From positions 33,794,458 through 33,858,457 of the forward strand of contig JASEVX010000013.1 in assembly GCA_031761405.1 (NCBI GenBank): DNA of 64,000 bases, read 5' to 3'. Positions 11,927 to 26,900 of this stretch are shown in pieces. The DNA is from Serripes groenlandicus. Taxonomy: Eukaryota; Mollusca; Bivalvia; Cardiida; Cardiidae. The position numbers and the translations under genes were made by a program. The notes below the pieces were generated by a model. It was not told the DNA's origin. It saw only the letters and a list, made by a program, of their open reading frames with translations, and made no database searches. Position 1 is the stretch's first letter. Each line of letters opens with the position of its first letter.

Positions 11927-14900
11927 CTAAAAGAAATATAGTACCATATTTATTATAATTTGAGAGTCATCGTTTAACAGCTCCAAGGAAATAAGCGTTT
12001 TTGATTGACTGATTGATTGATGTTTAACGCCGTTTTCAACAATTTTTCAGTTATATCACAGCGGCCAGTTCACCTTCTCAGATGTTTCCTGGTTTTCTCA
12101 CACCAGAACTCCACACAACATACTTTCCAAGCAACTGGCTGCTTTTGCACATAGACTGTTAGCCCATTGGTGAAAGAGAATGACGCTTGTCACAGTGACT
12201 TTTGTCAAACGTCAGAAAGAATGTTGGGGGTTCGAACTTACAACCCTGGATTGACAACCGGCATTGCTACCGACTGAGTTACCGGGCTCAGCAGAAATAA
12301 GCGTACAATTGGAAGTCTACTTTAGAAATAAGAGTTTCATAGAAAAGGATGAGGAGCTCCTCCTGATACTCTAATGTCTCTGCTACAGACTGCGGAGGCT
12401 ACTAAAATTGTCTGCACTAGGAGAAAGCTTTAACCTTTCCCCACATACAACAAATCTGCAGCAGAAAACGTCTAGGCAAATACACATAAAATCTTTTTAA
12501 ATGAAAGAAAAATAATTAAATGGAGATGAAAACATGGTGACAAAATGTGAAATTGCTAGTTTTGAGCAATTTCTTCTTTTGTCGCCATGTTTTCAAAAAG
12601 CGGTCTGCTTCAGAGGCATCAGAAAGCGTCTATATGAGGGAAAGGAGTAACCTTTCCCAACCTGCAGAATTATTTTGATGCATTTACAACGGACAACTTT
12701 TGAAAACATTGTGACAAAAGGAGAAATTGCTCATTAAGTCATCTCCTGCAAATTTATTGCATGTGGAAAAGTGTTTAACGACTCTGATAAGTACCTGTCC
12801 AAGTTTTTCAAATAGTTCAGCAGCAAGCTCTCGTTCCCTCGCATTCTGTAGACAAATTGCTGCTTTTGTTGGTTTACTACAGTTCAGGTACATTTCTGCT
12901 GCCTTAAGGAACTCTCGCCGCATTTCCCTGGGGATGTTTTTCAATCTTGATGCCTTGAAATTTTAAGAAATTTATAAAATTAAAATGATATAAACAAGTT
13001 AATGTCGTATTGCAAAAGTGCCCTACCGGACGAGGACAGCAAATTGTGTATTGTATGTGCATTTGTTGACAAAAACAGCAATGCACTGCATACATTTTGG
13101 ATACAGTCCTATCACACATTTCAACCTTTGACCTGAAAGTGTAACCTGGACCTTCCAGTTACAGGCCTGTGTCTTGTGCGCCACATTTCACCTCATCATG
13201 GTGAACATTTGTGCCCAGTAACTTGGGAATTCTGTGATGCATTGTTTCTCATTTCGACCTTTGACCTCTTAAGTGTGACCTTGACATTTAAGGTATAGGC
13301 CTGTCTCTTGTGTGGGACACGCCGCCTCATCATGGTGAACATTTGTGCCTAGTAACTTGGGAATCCTATGAGGCTTGGTTGAGATGCAGGCCGGACAAGG
13401 TACATTCCTATCAAACAGTACTCATTTTGACCTCTAAGTGTGACCTTGACATTTGAGGTACAGGCCTGGATCTTGAGAGCGACACGCTGCCTCCTCATAG
13501 TTAACGTTTGTGCCAAGTTTCATGGAAATCCTAATGCATGGGTGAGATGCGGGTCGGACAAGATAGTCCTATCAAACAGTACTCATTTTGACCTTTGACC
13601 TCTTAAGAGTAACCTTGACATTTGAGGTGAACATGTGTGCCAAGTAACTTTGGAATCCTATGATGCATGGCGGAGATGTGAGCCAGACAAGGTAGTTCTA
13701 TCAAACAGTACTCATTTTGACCTTTGACATCCAAGTGTGACCTTGACATTTGAGGTACAGGCCTGTCTCTTGTGAGGGACACGCAGCCTCATCATGGTGA
13801 ACATTTGTGCCAAGTTTCTTTGAAATCCTATGATGCATGGTTGAAATGCAGGCCGGACAAGGTACAGTCCTATCAAACAGTAATCATTTTGACCTATTAG
13901 TGTGACCTTGACATTTGAGGTACAAGCCTGGGTCTTGTGCGCGACAACCCGCCTCATCATGGTGAACGTTTGTGCCAAGTGTCTTTGAAATCCTAGGATG
14001 CATGGTTGAAATGTGGGCCGGACAAGGTAGTCATATCAAATAGTACTCATTTTGACCTTTGACCTCTAAGTGTGATCTTGACATTTAAGGTACAGGCCTG
14101 GATCTTGTGAGTGACATGCCGCCTCATCATAGTGAATGTTTGTGCCAAGTTTCTTTCAAATCCTACGATGCATGGTTAAGATGCGGTCCAGTTTGGTGGC
14201 ACTGACTGACAGACAGACACACGGACATACAGACAGACAGATGGAATAGACCAAACCTATAGTCCCCGAACCAGCTTCGACCAGTAGGGGACTAATAAAA
14301 GTAAAAAGTAACATTTCTGTAGCATTAAAGAACTCCCGACACATTTCCCTGGGGTTACCTTTCAATGTTTGATTCCTTGAAAATTGAAAGTATGATAATG
14401 ATACCAAGTTGAGAAAATGTAGGATATTTTCCACCAAGAGGTAAAATAGTCGTTTACAGCAGAGGCATCAGCAAGGAAGGAGATACTTCTTTTTTGACAT
14501 GGAGTTGAAAAAGTTGTAGGAAAAAAAGGAAACGTCTTTGAAAACAGCTTGGCAAAAATATAGAAAATCTTCATAAAAAATAATAATTAAACAGAGGTGA
14601 AAACATTGTGACGAAAGGAGAAATTGCTCATTATTGTAAATGTTATCATTTGCCACAATGTTTTCAAGAGGTGTCAAAATTCACTTTATATGGGAAAGGG
14701 TAAATGAAGGGCTAAAGATTCCATGAATACACACTTTTACAGCCTGTGCATGAGCCAGTGCCACTTTCTGTCTGTCCGTTTCGCCGGCGATTCCAAAACA
14801 TTTCGCTGCAATGCTGTACAGGGAATGCCTCATGAAATCTTCTCCTTGTCGTATCCAGTCCTCGACACTAGATTTCTCGGCGAAAACTGTCTCCACAAAA

Positions 14901-17900
14901 CCTGCAACGATATACATTAATATGTTGAATATGAGAAAGTCGTTTATTTTCAATGCCATGGCAACCACATTTCTAGATGGTTATTCAAATATGACGGAAA
15001 AAAGGATTAGACATTGACAAGTTGATTGCTTTAAAGTTTCATCACAAATGGGAGACAGTGCTAAAAGCGGAGAAGTTGCTTAAAATTAATAAATACGTAA
15101 TATTTCTTTTATTATAAACCTATAATCTATGAAGAGCAAAGAAAGTAACAAATATACAGATTCAGTTTTTTAATCATGAAATGAAAAGATGAATGGGGGA
15201 TGAATATTTACTACAATACTTAGGCCACGCCCCTAAGAGTATTCTAATACGTAGTTCCCACCCAATAACATCATCAAATTAAATTTTCATTGTTTTGTGG
15301 GAGAAAATGACAACACAGTCCTTATTTGCGGTGTTTTTTATTAAAGTTGACGCTATGTTTTCGATACATAAAATATAAACGATTTTCCTAAATAGTACTG
15401 GTTGTCTGCCTATTTTACAGGATTCAAAACAGGAACCTTGCTGAAAGTAGTCCGGGTACTGTCTGACACTAGGTGGGATACTGAATTTTAATCTGTCGTG
15501 TCTGACTGCATGTTTTTGCACTGGAACATGTACAGGTATATAGTAAAGCTATATATTGCCCATGTCCAGTAATGTCTCCTTTCCAAAAGTGCTTCAAAAT
15601 TTTGCATTCAGCATACTCTTTTAAAGTTCTCTCAAACAGAGAAAGGTGTTATACAGCAATATTTAACCCCCCTTTCCCACATAAAACAAATCTGCAGCAG
15701 ACGACTTTGAAATCATCTAGGCAAAATATGAATAATTGTTGTATATGAAAGTATAATTGTTGAATAGAATTTAAAACATTGTGACAAATGGCTAAATTGC
15801 TCATTATGAGCAATTTCTCCTTATGCAAAAATCCTTTCAAAAATCGTTGCAGCAGAGGAATCAGAAAGCGTCTGTATGTGGAAGGGTTTAAAGACAGACA
15901 TACTTTCCTCATCAATCTCTGTCACTGTGATTGATTTCACGAGTTTCCTTGCTCTGAAGTATTCAAACATTGGGGCCCTATTTTCATCATCTTCGTCAAA
16001 AATCCAAACGTTGACGCGAGCTCGAGTCAATGCGGTGTACAGATGTTTGAGTTCAGAGTTCAGCACTTTGTGTATGTTTGGATCAAAGTTCAAAGGTCGA
16101 GGCCTATCAGGCTGTCGTAAAACATCTGTTAGAGAGAGAGTTAGGCTTTATTCAAAATCAAGCAATGATATATTGTAAACTACTAATGAGATCAATAATT
16201 TTATTACATTGATTTATGGAAATATACGGGATTCAGAAAAAGAACTGTATACCTTTCTTTTGTTTGACCCTTTCCTACATACATACACTCATCTTGAGCA
16301 GGTTGTATTAGAAAACTTCTTTTGAGAAATTGCTTATGATGATAATGAGAATCTTAGTAGAGGGTCAACCATGGAAGATTTGTGCCATATTATTTTCAAA
16401 TTTGGCTTATACTTTTTGACAAGTAGATTTTTAAAGTTTAGACTATATACAATTTTATGAAAAGAAGCCTAGAGCTCTGGCATCCACGCTCTTCAACGAA
16501 TCGTTATTTATAGAAGGTCACCCAAGGAACATTTTTGCCAAATCATTTTCATATAAGGCTAGTACTTTTGGACAAGAAGATTTTCATTTCCTTTGCCACG
16601 TCACCAGAGTTTTTCATGGAATATAATTTGGTTTGGTCAAGATTGGCAATTTAATTCTTTAGCAATTCAGAAAGGGCATCTCCTAAGGAACATTCCTATG
16701 AGTTTGGTTGAAATTTGCCCAGTGGTTTAGGAGGAGATGTAATTTAACCCTTTTCCTCATACGACAATTCTGCAGCAGCCGACTTTGAACACATTTTGTC
16801 AAAAAAAGGAAAATCTCTATAATTGAATGGATAACCTATGACTAAAAGTGGAAAACATTGTCACAAAAGGAGAAATTGCTCGTTTTGAACAATTTCTTTT
16901 TTGTCACTATGTTTTCAAAAAGCTATCTGCTGCAGAGGCGTCAGAAAGCGTCTATATGAGGGAAAGGGTTAAAGAAAGTGTTGACGTATGCACAACGGAA
17001 GACTTCCCACGGACATCCAAGGAGCTCACACTAGACAAATAACAAATATATAAGGTAGCAGTAACTGTTAATAACAAATGTTTAACTCGCCTTCATCAAT
17101 TTCTACGAGACTGTCTTGTGGTCTTTTATGCTCTGTATTCTCTTTCTGGGTCACCAGTAACCTTTCCAAGTATTCCGTCACCACTCTCCATTCTTTAACA
17201 GCCTAATGTGATAAAACACAATATGTCTAACATTGTCCATTATCATCTCAAACAAGTCCAGGTATATATCTATATTATCCTATTTCAACATTAAACAAAT
17301 CTGCAGTAGACTTTGAAAACATCTAGCCAAAGATTTTCGAAATGAGTTAAAAACATTTTGCCCAAATATACAATATTTAGATGGTACCACTGAGGGCCAA
17401 TGGACTATTGTAATGTGGTATCTTGAAAAAGCATACATAAATTGGCACTCCGATTTCAAATAGAAATACATGGAAAATATGGGAACCCGACTCCAAAAGT
17501 GTCTCCACCTAACATCACCCATAAATAAATAAGCCGTCCCACGAGAAAACCAACATTATGGCCTCTGCGTAATGTATCGACCCAGATCAGTCTGCGCAGT
17601 CCGATAGAGGTATAGAGTAATGATTCCTGAAACAGAAAAGCCATAGTAGGCGAAAAGGTTAGTCTGCACGGCATGCTTAGGCTGATCCGGGTCGATACTT
17701 TACGCAGAGTCCACAATGTTGGTTTTCTCGCGGAACAGCTCATATCTGAATTTTGATTTCACAAGTTGTTGTCTGCAGATGTGTCCAAATATGTCTTCAT
17801 ATGTTAACCCTTTCCCTCATATAGACGCTTTCTGATGCCTCTACAGCAGACGACCTTTGAAAACATTGTGACAAAAGTAGAAGTTGTTCAAAACAAGCAA

Positions 17901-20900
17901 TTTCTCCTTTTGCCACAATGTTTTCAACTTTTGTCAGTATGTAGACCTTCATATAACAGAATTTTCGTGTTTCTGATGAGATGTGTTTAAAGTGCTGCAG
18001 ATTTGTCGTATGTGGGAAAGGGTTAAAGGGATGAAATCACATGTAATAAAACTAGTCCATATCAATATCGGTATTATTTATTCTAACACAGACGTATCGG
18101 TCATAATACTTTTACAAGGGCCAAGGATGGAAGCCATTACTACCATTATGAAAAGTCTTGGGTATTACCCGATCAGGGATCGAACTCGGGTCTCCAGCTC
18201 CCAAGGGGGAATGCTCTTACTACTACACCCGAGAGACAGATCGTACTACAAAGGTCAGAATTAGTTCAATACTATTGAGTTATACCTGTGAGTCCTTGAA
18301 GAAGTTGTATAACAGTACATCATCGAATTCCAGGCCTTTTGCCTCATATATAGTCAAGACAAGGCCCAGTCTCAACTCCTCTGGAATGGCGTCTCGGGCA
18401 GCCTCATTCACAACTGAAAAATAAAGATGTAAACATCTCAACTATTATGTGAATACCAACACTTTATACTGCTATCTGTAGCTGCCAACTTTTGAAAACA
18501 TTGTGGGAAAAAGTGCATGAGAAATGTTTCCTATATCCATTGATCTGATCATTTGACATGTCAGGGAAGGGTTTGATACGGATCTCTGTATATCATGTTT
18601 CGGGTAAAATAGACTTCCTGTAATCATTCATGTTTTCACTCAACATGCACATATGATTACGATAAGGACAGGTAAACAGCCGTTTTCTCCACAATATCTC
18701 TCTTATAAGCCAAGTTAATCCTATGTTGTGGGTACTTAACATAATCTTATTGAGAAGATTCTTTTGAGTACCCACAACATAGGGTTAGAGGGTCAAATAA
18801 GGATTTTAAAACAAGCAAAACGCACTTTATCTAAAGCTCTGTTGTCTTATCAATATAGTCATATTACGTTAAACCCATTTGCAGAGATGTTTGCACAATA
18901 CCTGTGCATATTGGCAGCATGAAATTGCAACAGCTTTTTTTATCAAAATATAAATTGCGAGTAATGACATTTTCCTTTATATGACGTAATATATAATTCA
19001 TTAAACCACCTGAGTTTATACCTGATAACAAACTTAGCATAGAAATCCTTAACCCTTTCCCTCATATAGACGCTTTCTGACGCCTCTGCAGCAGACGGCT
19101 TTTTGAAAACATAGTGACAAAAGAAGAAATTGCACAAAACGTGCAATTCCTCCTTTTGCCACAATGTTTTCCACTTTTCGTCATAGGTTATCGATTCAAT
19201 TATGGAGATTTTCTATTTTTTGACAACATACGTTCAAAGTCGTCTGCTGCAGAATTGCCGTATGAGGGAAAGGGTTTATCAAAATGCCAATGTTGAATAG
19301 ACTCCACACATGAGCCAGTGCATGAGAAAAGGAACAAGATGGCTTTTGTAAACAGTATAGATTAAGATCAACATTGTTCACATATTACCTACACAAGCTT
19401 GTTGGCGGATTCTGTCAACTTATATGTAGATTCTGATAAGACTAAGCAGGTAGACAAAAGGATGTTAGTTCATTGTAATCAGCACAATTATTTTATTGTT
19501 TATTTGTATGATGTTATATGCCTCATTCAACAATCTGTCAGGTATATCACTGCGTTTCCTGGTAAAGTTACCAGTACTCCTGTTTCATCTACCCTAACAT
19601 CAGACATTCAGTACAACACAACGAATCTGAGCGCCAAGATGGGAAAACCATTACTACCATTTTTAAAGTCTTTGGTATGACCCGGCCATAGATCAAATCT
19701 GCGACCTCACACACCCGAAGCGGATGCTCTACCATTACAGATCCAACACTGTTGTAATCAGCATATGGCCTGACATCTATAAAGTATTTGCATCTTGTAT
19801 CTAGTTCCCTACCACAGGGAAGAAAACAGTGAAAACATTACCAAGAATGGCCTGATGGGCCCCAAACTCTATATGAGAGGTCTTCCTTTTGTTGCCCCGC
19901 AGCAAGACAGCCAGATCACTAAAACTGCATGATTCCAACAGGATGGGCTGGGGACCGTTAAACAATCCCTGGTCACGCCGCAGGCGGTCAAAGGATTCTG
20001 GGAAAAATTCCACCATAATTTCGAGCACGCTGCTTGCCAATGAGAGAATTCCGGCATGGGATCGGTAGTTGTGGGTCAACTGATACACCTGTATGGGGAA
20101 AGCTTTACGGTTAAACCTCATGCAGACGCATCTGCAGTAGAAATATTTTGAACACGTTGTGGCAATAAGAGAAATTGCCCTCAATGTTTTCAATTCAATT
20201 CAATGTTTACAAAGATTTTCCATTTACTTTTTCCCTAGATGTTTTCAAAGTGGTCTGCTGCAGATATGTTGTATGCAGAAAAGAGATATAGCTTTTTGGG
20301 TACTTCAACAGCAGATATTTTCAAAGTGGACTACTGCAGATTTGTTTTATACAGAAAAGGGATATATACTTTTTAGAAGACATCAACAGCAGATGTTTTC
20401 AAAGCGGTCTGCTGCAGATTTGTTATATACATAAAAAGGAATAAATGCATTACTTTTTAGGTAATTCAACAGCAGTGTTTTCAAAATGGTCTTCTGTTGA
20501 TTTGTTGTATGGGGAAAAGGTACTTCAACATCAGATGTTTTCAAAGTGATCTGCTGCAAATTTGCTGTAATGGGGGAAAGGGTATACCTTTTTTGGGAGT
20601 TCAATAGAAGATGTTTTCGAAGTGTTCTGCTACAGATTTGTTGTATGCAGGCAAAGATATATTCTTTTTTGGGTAATTCAACAGCAGATGTTTTCAAAGT
20701 GGTCTTCTGTTAATTTGTGGTACATGTAGGTGGCAGGCAAAGTGGTATACCTTTAAGGGAACATCAACAGCATATGCTTTTCAAGTTGTCTGCTGCAGAT
20801 TTGTTGTGGTAGGTGGCACTCAAAGCGGTATACCTTTAAGGGAACATAAACAGCATATGCTTTTAAAGTTGTCTGCTGCAGATTTGTTGTACGCAGGAAA

Positions 20901-23900
20901 AAGGGATTTACCTTTTTGGGTACTTCAACAGCAGATGTTTTCCCCATGGCCACCATTGACTTTTTAGCGTGATAGAACAAAGATCTGAGATCGCTAAATC
21001 GGAAAGCAATTCCTCGCATGATGCTCTGAGCGGTGTCACCTGAAATACAGAATAGAGAAGATTGGTTGATTGATTGTTTGGTGTTTTAACGGCGCTTTCA
21101 ACAATTTTTCAGTTATATCATGTCGTTTCCTGGGTAAGTTACCAGTACTTCTGGTCTATTTATCCTGATACCAGCCAGTCAGTCGTAATGCTAGCCCCGC
21201 AACCCTGAGCGCCAAGGAAGGCAACAACTACTACCGTTTTTAAAGTCTTTGGTATGACCTGACCGGGAATCAAAACCCATGACCTCCCACACCAGGGGCG
21301 GATGCTCTACCACTACACCACCAAGGCGGTAGAGTAGAATGGTATGTTTACAGGTTTTTTAATTATTAATCCTTTCCAACATACAACTAATCTGAAACAG
21401 ACGACTTTGAAAACATCTACCACTACACAAAAATCTTGAACATCTCTATGAATGTAAATTCATTGGAAATATAGTGGCAAAAGGAAAAATTGCTCATCAT
21501 GAGCAGCTTCTTCTTTTGCATCTATATAAGTTGTTGCTGTAGAGGCGACACAGGGAAAGGTTTAACTTATATTATTTATTACCAACACTACCGATATTAT
21601 TTATCCTAATAACCCTGAGCGACCTGTAGGCAGGCCATTACTACCATTTTTAAAATCTTTTGTCTGACTGGTACAGAGAATTAACTCTGATCTCCCACTC
21701 CAATGGACAGTGTTTAAAAATATTGAAACCAAAACGGGAAAAGTTTTAAAACAACAAACATTCATACTGTGTTTCAAGTATGTATCAAAAAAATAGTCAA
21801 ACTAATCTTAAGCAGCCACAAAGGGAGAGTTAAAAGGTTGCTGCTGAAGAGTTTAATTGATAAGGGTTTAATGCCGTTTTAAACAATTTTTTCAGTCATA
21901 TCACAGTGGTCAGTTCACCTACTGATGTGTTTCCTGGCTTTCTCACACCAGTACTACACACAACATACTTTCGAAGCAACTGGCTGCTTTTCCACATAGA
22001 CCGTTTGCCCAGTGGTGAAATTTTGTCATACATCGGAAAGAATGTTGGCCGAGCTTGTTGGATTAGAATTCCAAATCCTTGGATTGACAGCCCGTATTGC
22101 TACCGGCTGAAGAGAGGCGACTGCTTAATACAAGTCATATCTATAAGCATTTTCCACATACAACAAAGCTGCAGCAGAAGACTTTGAAAACAAATAGGCA
22201 TAAATTGAAAATCTCTAAAAAGAAGATTTACAATAACTGAAAAAGTTGACAACAGACGCAAAATCATAAATACTTCTGTATGGTGATTCTACTTCTGTAT
22301 GGTGATGGCTATGTTTTTAAAACATTATTTGACTGACTATGTTGTGAGTACTCAAAATAAATGTCTCATTGGAGTAATAACTTTGAGTACCACAACATCA
22401 AGTTTTAGTGATAAATAAGAAATATTGTGAGAAAAATACCAGTTTACTTCCCTGATCTAGACCTATGTATAGTAATTCAGTGGTGCAGTTGTAGAGCGTT
22501 TTGTACTAACGGTCCCGGGTTCCAATCCTGTGATGATTCGGTTTTGTCTTTGAGATTTTTAGCTCACCTGTGCATGAAGTGCTCTATTGTGATCAGATTT
22601 TGTCTGGCGTCCGTCCGTCGTCAACAAATGCCTTGTTAACACTTTACAGACTACATTTTGCATCAGATCTTTATGAAAGTTAATCAGAACATTCATCTCC
22701 ATCACATCTTTTGACAAATTCGAAACTGGGCCATATATGAGGTCAAAAACTAAGTCACTAAGTCAAATTAAAGGAAAATCTTGTTAACAGTCTGGAGGCC
22801 GCATTTATAACTTGAGCATATTGAAACTTTATCAGAATGTTTGTCTTGACAATATCTAAGAGTCCGTAATTTTTGCTTTAGCAGTTTGAAATTGTGTCAG
22901 AATGTTTGCCTTTATGATATATAGGTCAATTTCGAATATGAGTCATATTGGGTCTAAAACTAGGTCAAATTGAAGGAAAATCTTGTTAACACTCTGGGGG
23001 CTGCATTTTAAACTTGAAAATATGGAAACTTTGTCAGAATGTTTGCCTTGATAATATGTAGGCCAAGTTAGAATATGGGTCATGTCTAGTCAAAAACAAG
23101 GTCACTAGGTCAAATTAATGAAAATCTTGTTAAAACACTAGAGGCCGCAGTATTCTTCAGCAGCTTGTGATCTAGGCCAAGTTTGAATATGGGTCATGTA
23201 CAGTCGAAGATCTTGAAATTTTGTCTGAATGTTTGTCTAAATAATATTTAGGTCACGTTCGAATATGTGTGATATTGACCCTAAAACTAGGTCACTAGGG
23301 CAGATTGAAGGAAAATCTTTTCAACACTCTGGAACCTGCATTTTATTTTTTCAACAGTTGGAGACCATTGCCCTCTTTTTCAACACAAACGGCGCAAGTA
23401 AGTTGGTTAAGTCCTCAGGAAGCAGACATTGAGTGTGATTAATATAAGCTGAAAGCTTGATTGCAATCAATGTAACATAAATAGGTTTAAACTAATACCT
23501 GTTAAAAACATATCATTTGGATTCTGACAAATTCGTATCAGGAGACACAATTCAGCCTGTGTGAAGTCCTGTGTTTCATCGACATAGATTTGGTGTACTA
23601 CCCAAGGGTGGTTTTCCATTTTTCTCAGACGTCCGTAGATATTGTGGACGAGATCTGTCTCGTCAAACAGGTGGTGCTGTTTCTTGAAATGTTCATAGCG
23701 TCTGAAGCAGCGATGTATTGGTTCCCTGTCCACAGAAAAGTTTGGTGCCCGCTTTCTGCCCAGTTTGCCATACTCTTCTAAAGGTAGGTAGCCGTTTGTC
23801 TGGGACAGCGCTTCAAAAGATCCCTGAAAAAAAGAGTTGCATCATGATTGATTGACTTAGCCCTTTCCTAAATGCTTCCTGAAGTCATTGCAGTAGACGA

Positions 23901-26900
23901 CTTTTGAAAACATTATTTAATAAATGTTCTTTCATTTATAAAGAGTTTACTTACATTTTACCAAATGTTTTCAAAGTCGCCTGCTGCAGATTTGGGGTAT
24001 GTGGGAAAGTGTTAATGACATATTTCAGTCATATCATGGCTGTCAGTTTACAGAACATGTGTTTCCTGGATCTCCTGCACCAGTATTCTATACAACATTC
24101 TTCCCAGGCTGATGGTTACATTCCTGCATTGACTATTAAGCCCATTGGTGGAAGACGAATGACTCTGTTCCCAATGACTTTTGTCAATCTTTGGAAAGAA
24201 TCAAACTCATAACCACATAATTAATAGCCCTCATCAGTACCAACTGCGCTATTTGAGTTCGTAAAATTGCATCATGGGAAAAGGAGTCATCTAGCATCTC
24301 AAAGAAATCAGCAACCTCATGATATAAGGTAATGCAGGTAACAGACCTGTGAACTCCTCATTATCTAGCCCTGTTTCTTACCTTGATGAAAGACATAATT
24401 TCTGTCCAAACTAATGAAGGATGAAAACTCAGTTTCTTTTTAATCTTTGGCCAAACTTCTTCCACAAATACATGGTAGGTTATCTCCCTTCTTGGATCAA
24501 CCTGCAACACATATAGTCAGTTAGTGAAATACATTCAAACTTGCGAACAGCAGCCACCCAAGAGAAATGATAAAACTGTCTGCTGATCACTAAATACATT
24601 ACTTAGTCGGATTTCTTCAAGTTTCTGTCAGTTCACGTATTATATACAATTGCTAGAAAAGTAATCTTTTTCATTACAAATAGTGAATTGTCTATAATCT
24701 CCAAACAGCCCCGCCCCCCTGTTGGCCATGTTTTTTAACCAATCACCATGGCTTGAAGGAATCTCGTAGAGTGCAACCCAAGGAACATTTCTGCAATTTT
24801 TTTTGAAAAGTGGCCAAATAGTTTGGGAGAAGATTTTTAAAGTTGTCACTAAATCCAATACAAGGCAGCCATATTTTAAGACCAATCAACTTGGCTTGGT
24901 GGAATCTGAAAGAGAGTCACCATAGGAATATTTCTACAAAATTATTTGAAAATCGGCCAGATACTTTCGTCCAAGAAGACAAGTCTTCACTATAGCCATA
25001 TAAGGTAAAACAGCCCTGCCCCCTGGCCATGTTTTTTGACCAATCAACATTATTTGAAGGAATCTGATAGAGCGTCAACCTAGGAACATTTCTACAAAAT
25101 TATTTTAAAATCGGCCTAACACTTTCAGGAGAAGCTTTTTGAAGTTTTCACTAAAGCCATATAAGGCAAAATAGCCCCACCTTCTCTGATAGAGGATCAC
25201 CCAAGGAACATTTATACAAAATTATATGAAAATCGGCCCGACACTTTTGGAGGAGATTTTTTTTTAAGTTTTTGCTATAGCCATATAAGGCAAAATAGCC
25301 CTGCCCCCCTGGCGGCAATGGTTTTTGACCAATCAACATGGCTTGAAGGAATCTGATAGAGGGTCTTTGGGTGAACATTTCTACAAAATTATATGAAAAT
25401 CAGCCCTATGCTTTTGGAGGAGAAGATTTTTTAAGTTTTCGCTATAGCCATATAAGGCAAAATAGCCCTGCCCCCCTGGCGGCAATGGTTTTTGACCAAT
25501 CAACATGGCTTGAAGGAATCTGATAGAGGGTCTTTGGGTGAACATTTCTACAAAATTATATGAAAATCAGCCCTATGCTTTTGGAGGAGAAGATTTTTTA
25601 AGTTTTCGCTATAGCCATATAAGGCAAAATAGCCCCCCCCCCCCCCCCCCCCCCCCCATCCCCCCATCCGCCATGGTTTTTGACTAATCAGCTAGGCTTG
25701 AATAAATCTGATAGACGGTCACCCTAGGAACATTTCTACAAAATGATTTATAATCGGTCAGATTTTCTATTGGTTGCCATGGAAACCAGAATTGTGCATG
25801 GATCCAAAAGGAATGAAGGAATTTAGGAGAGGACATTGAGAGGATGCTTCCTATAAAGTTTCATTCCAATTGGCCAAGTGGCTAGGGAGGAGAAGTCGTT
25901 TGAAGCAAAAGGTTGACGCGCGCACGGACGCACAATTAAAAATTAACCCTTTCCCACATACAACAAATATGTAATGATGACTTTAAAAACATCTTTTCAA
26001 AAATGTGAAAAATCTCCATTAATGACAGTTAAATTATTTAATAGAGTTGCTAATCGTGAGCAATTTTACCTTTGCCACAATGTTTTCAAAAGTCATCTAC
26101 TCGATCGCCCCGTTTAAATTGAATAAACTATTCTGTTCTATTGGCTGATCTAAAAATCTATGTAAACATGAACAAAACACCAGATTACATTTTTTGTGAA
26201 ACAAGGTTAACCCTTTCTTACGCCTCTGCAACAGATGACTTTTAAAGACATTGTGGCAAAAGGACATATTGCAAATAATGACCAATTTCTACTTTGGTCA
26301 CAATGTATTTAGCTATATTTAAGAATTATCCTTTATCATTTATAGAGATTTTTCCTATTCTTGTCTGGATAGGTTCAATGTCGTCTGCTCCAGATTTCTA
26401 GTATATGATAAAGGATTAAATCTTTGTGCAAAGTCAACTAGAACTATCACTGAAGATGATAAATACCCCCAAAACAGCACCTTGACTCAAAATATGGCTT
26501 CCGACCGACCAACAAAATACACCGCACTTCCTCTCAATGTGTTGTATCATCCTATGAAGTTTTATTAAAATCCAACAATTTGTTTTAAAGTTATGCTCTG
26601 GACAAGACTCTAAGAATAAGAAAAAGTAACAAAGGGCAATAACTCTGTAAGTATGTAAATTAGAGTTATGGTTCTTGTACACTGCACTTCCTCTGATTAT
26701 GCTCTACCATTGTATGCAGTTTTATTAGATTCCATCTGTTAGTTATTAAGTAATTCTCCGGACAAGAAAAAGTAACAAAGGGTAATAACTCTGTATTTAG
26801 ATTAAATAGAGTTATGGTTCCTGTACACTCACTTCCTCTCAATGTGTTGTATCATCCTATAAAGTTTTAATAAATTCCAAGAATCAGTTTTAAAGTTATG

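Noticed and set aside
16848..19164. Recurrent short peptide MRERVK in many frames
   Set aside because: It comes from the MITE terminus TATGAGGGAAAGGGTTAAAG read in one frame, not from a conserved protein.
22475..22545. Possible functional tRNA gene (and other A/B box pairs)
   Set aside because: No acceptor-stem pairing or clear anticodon arm was seen, and the neighbours are SINE heads.
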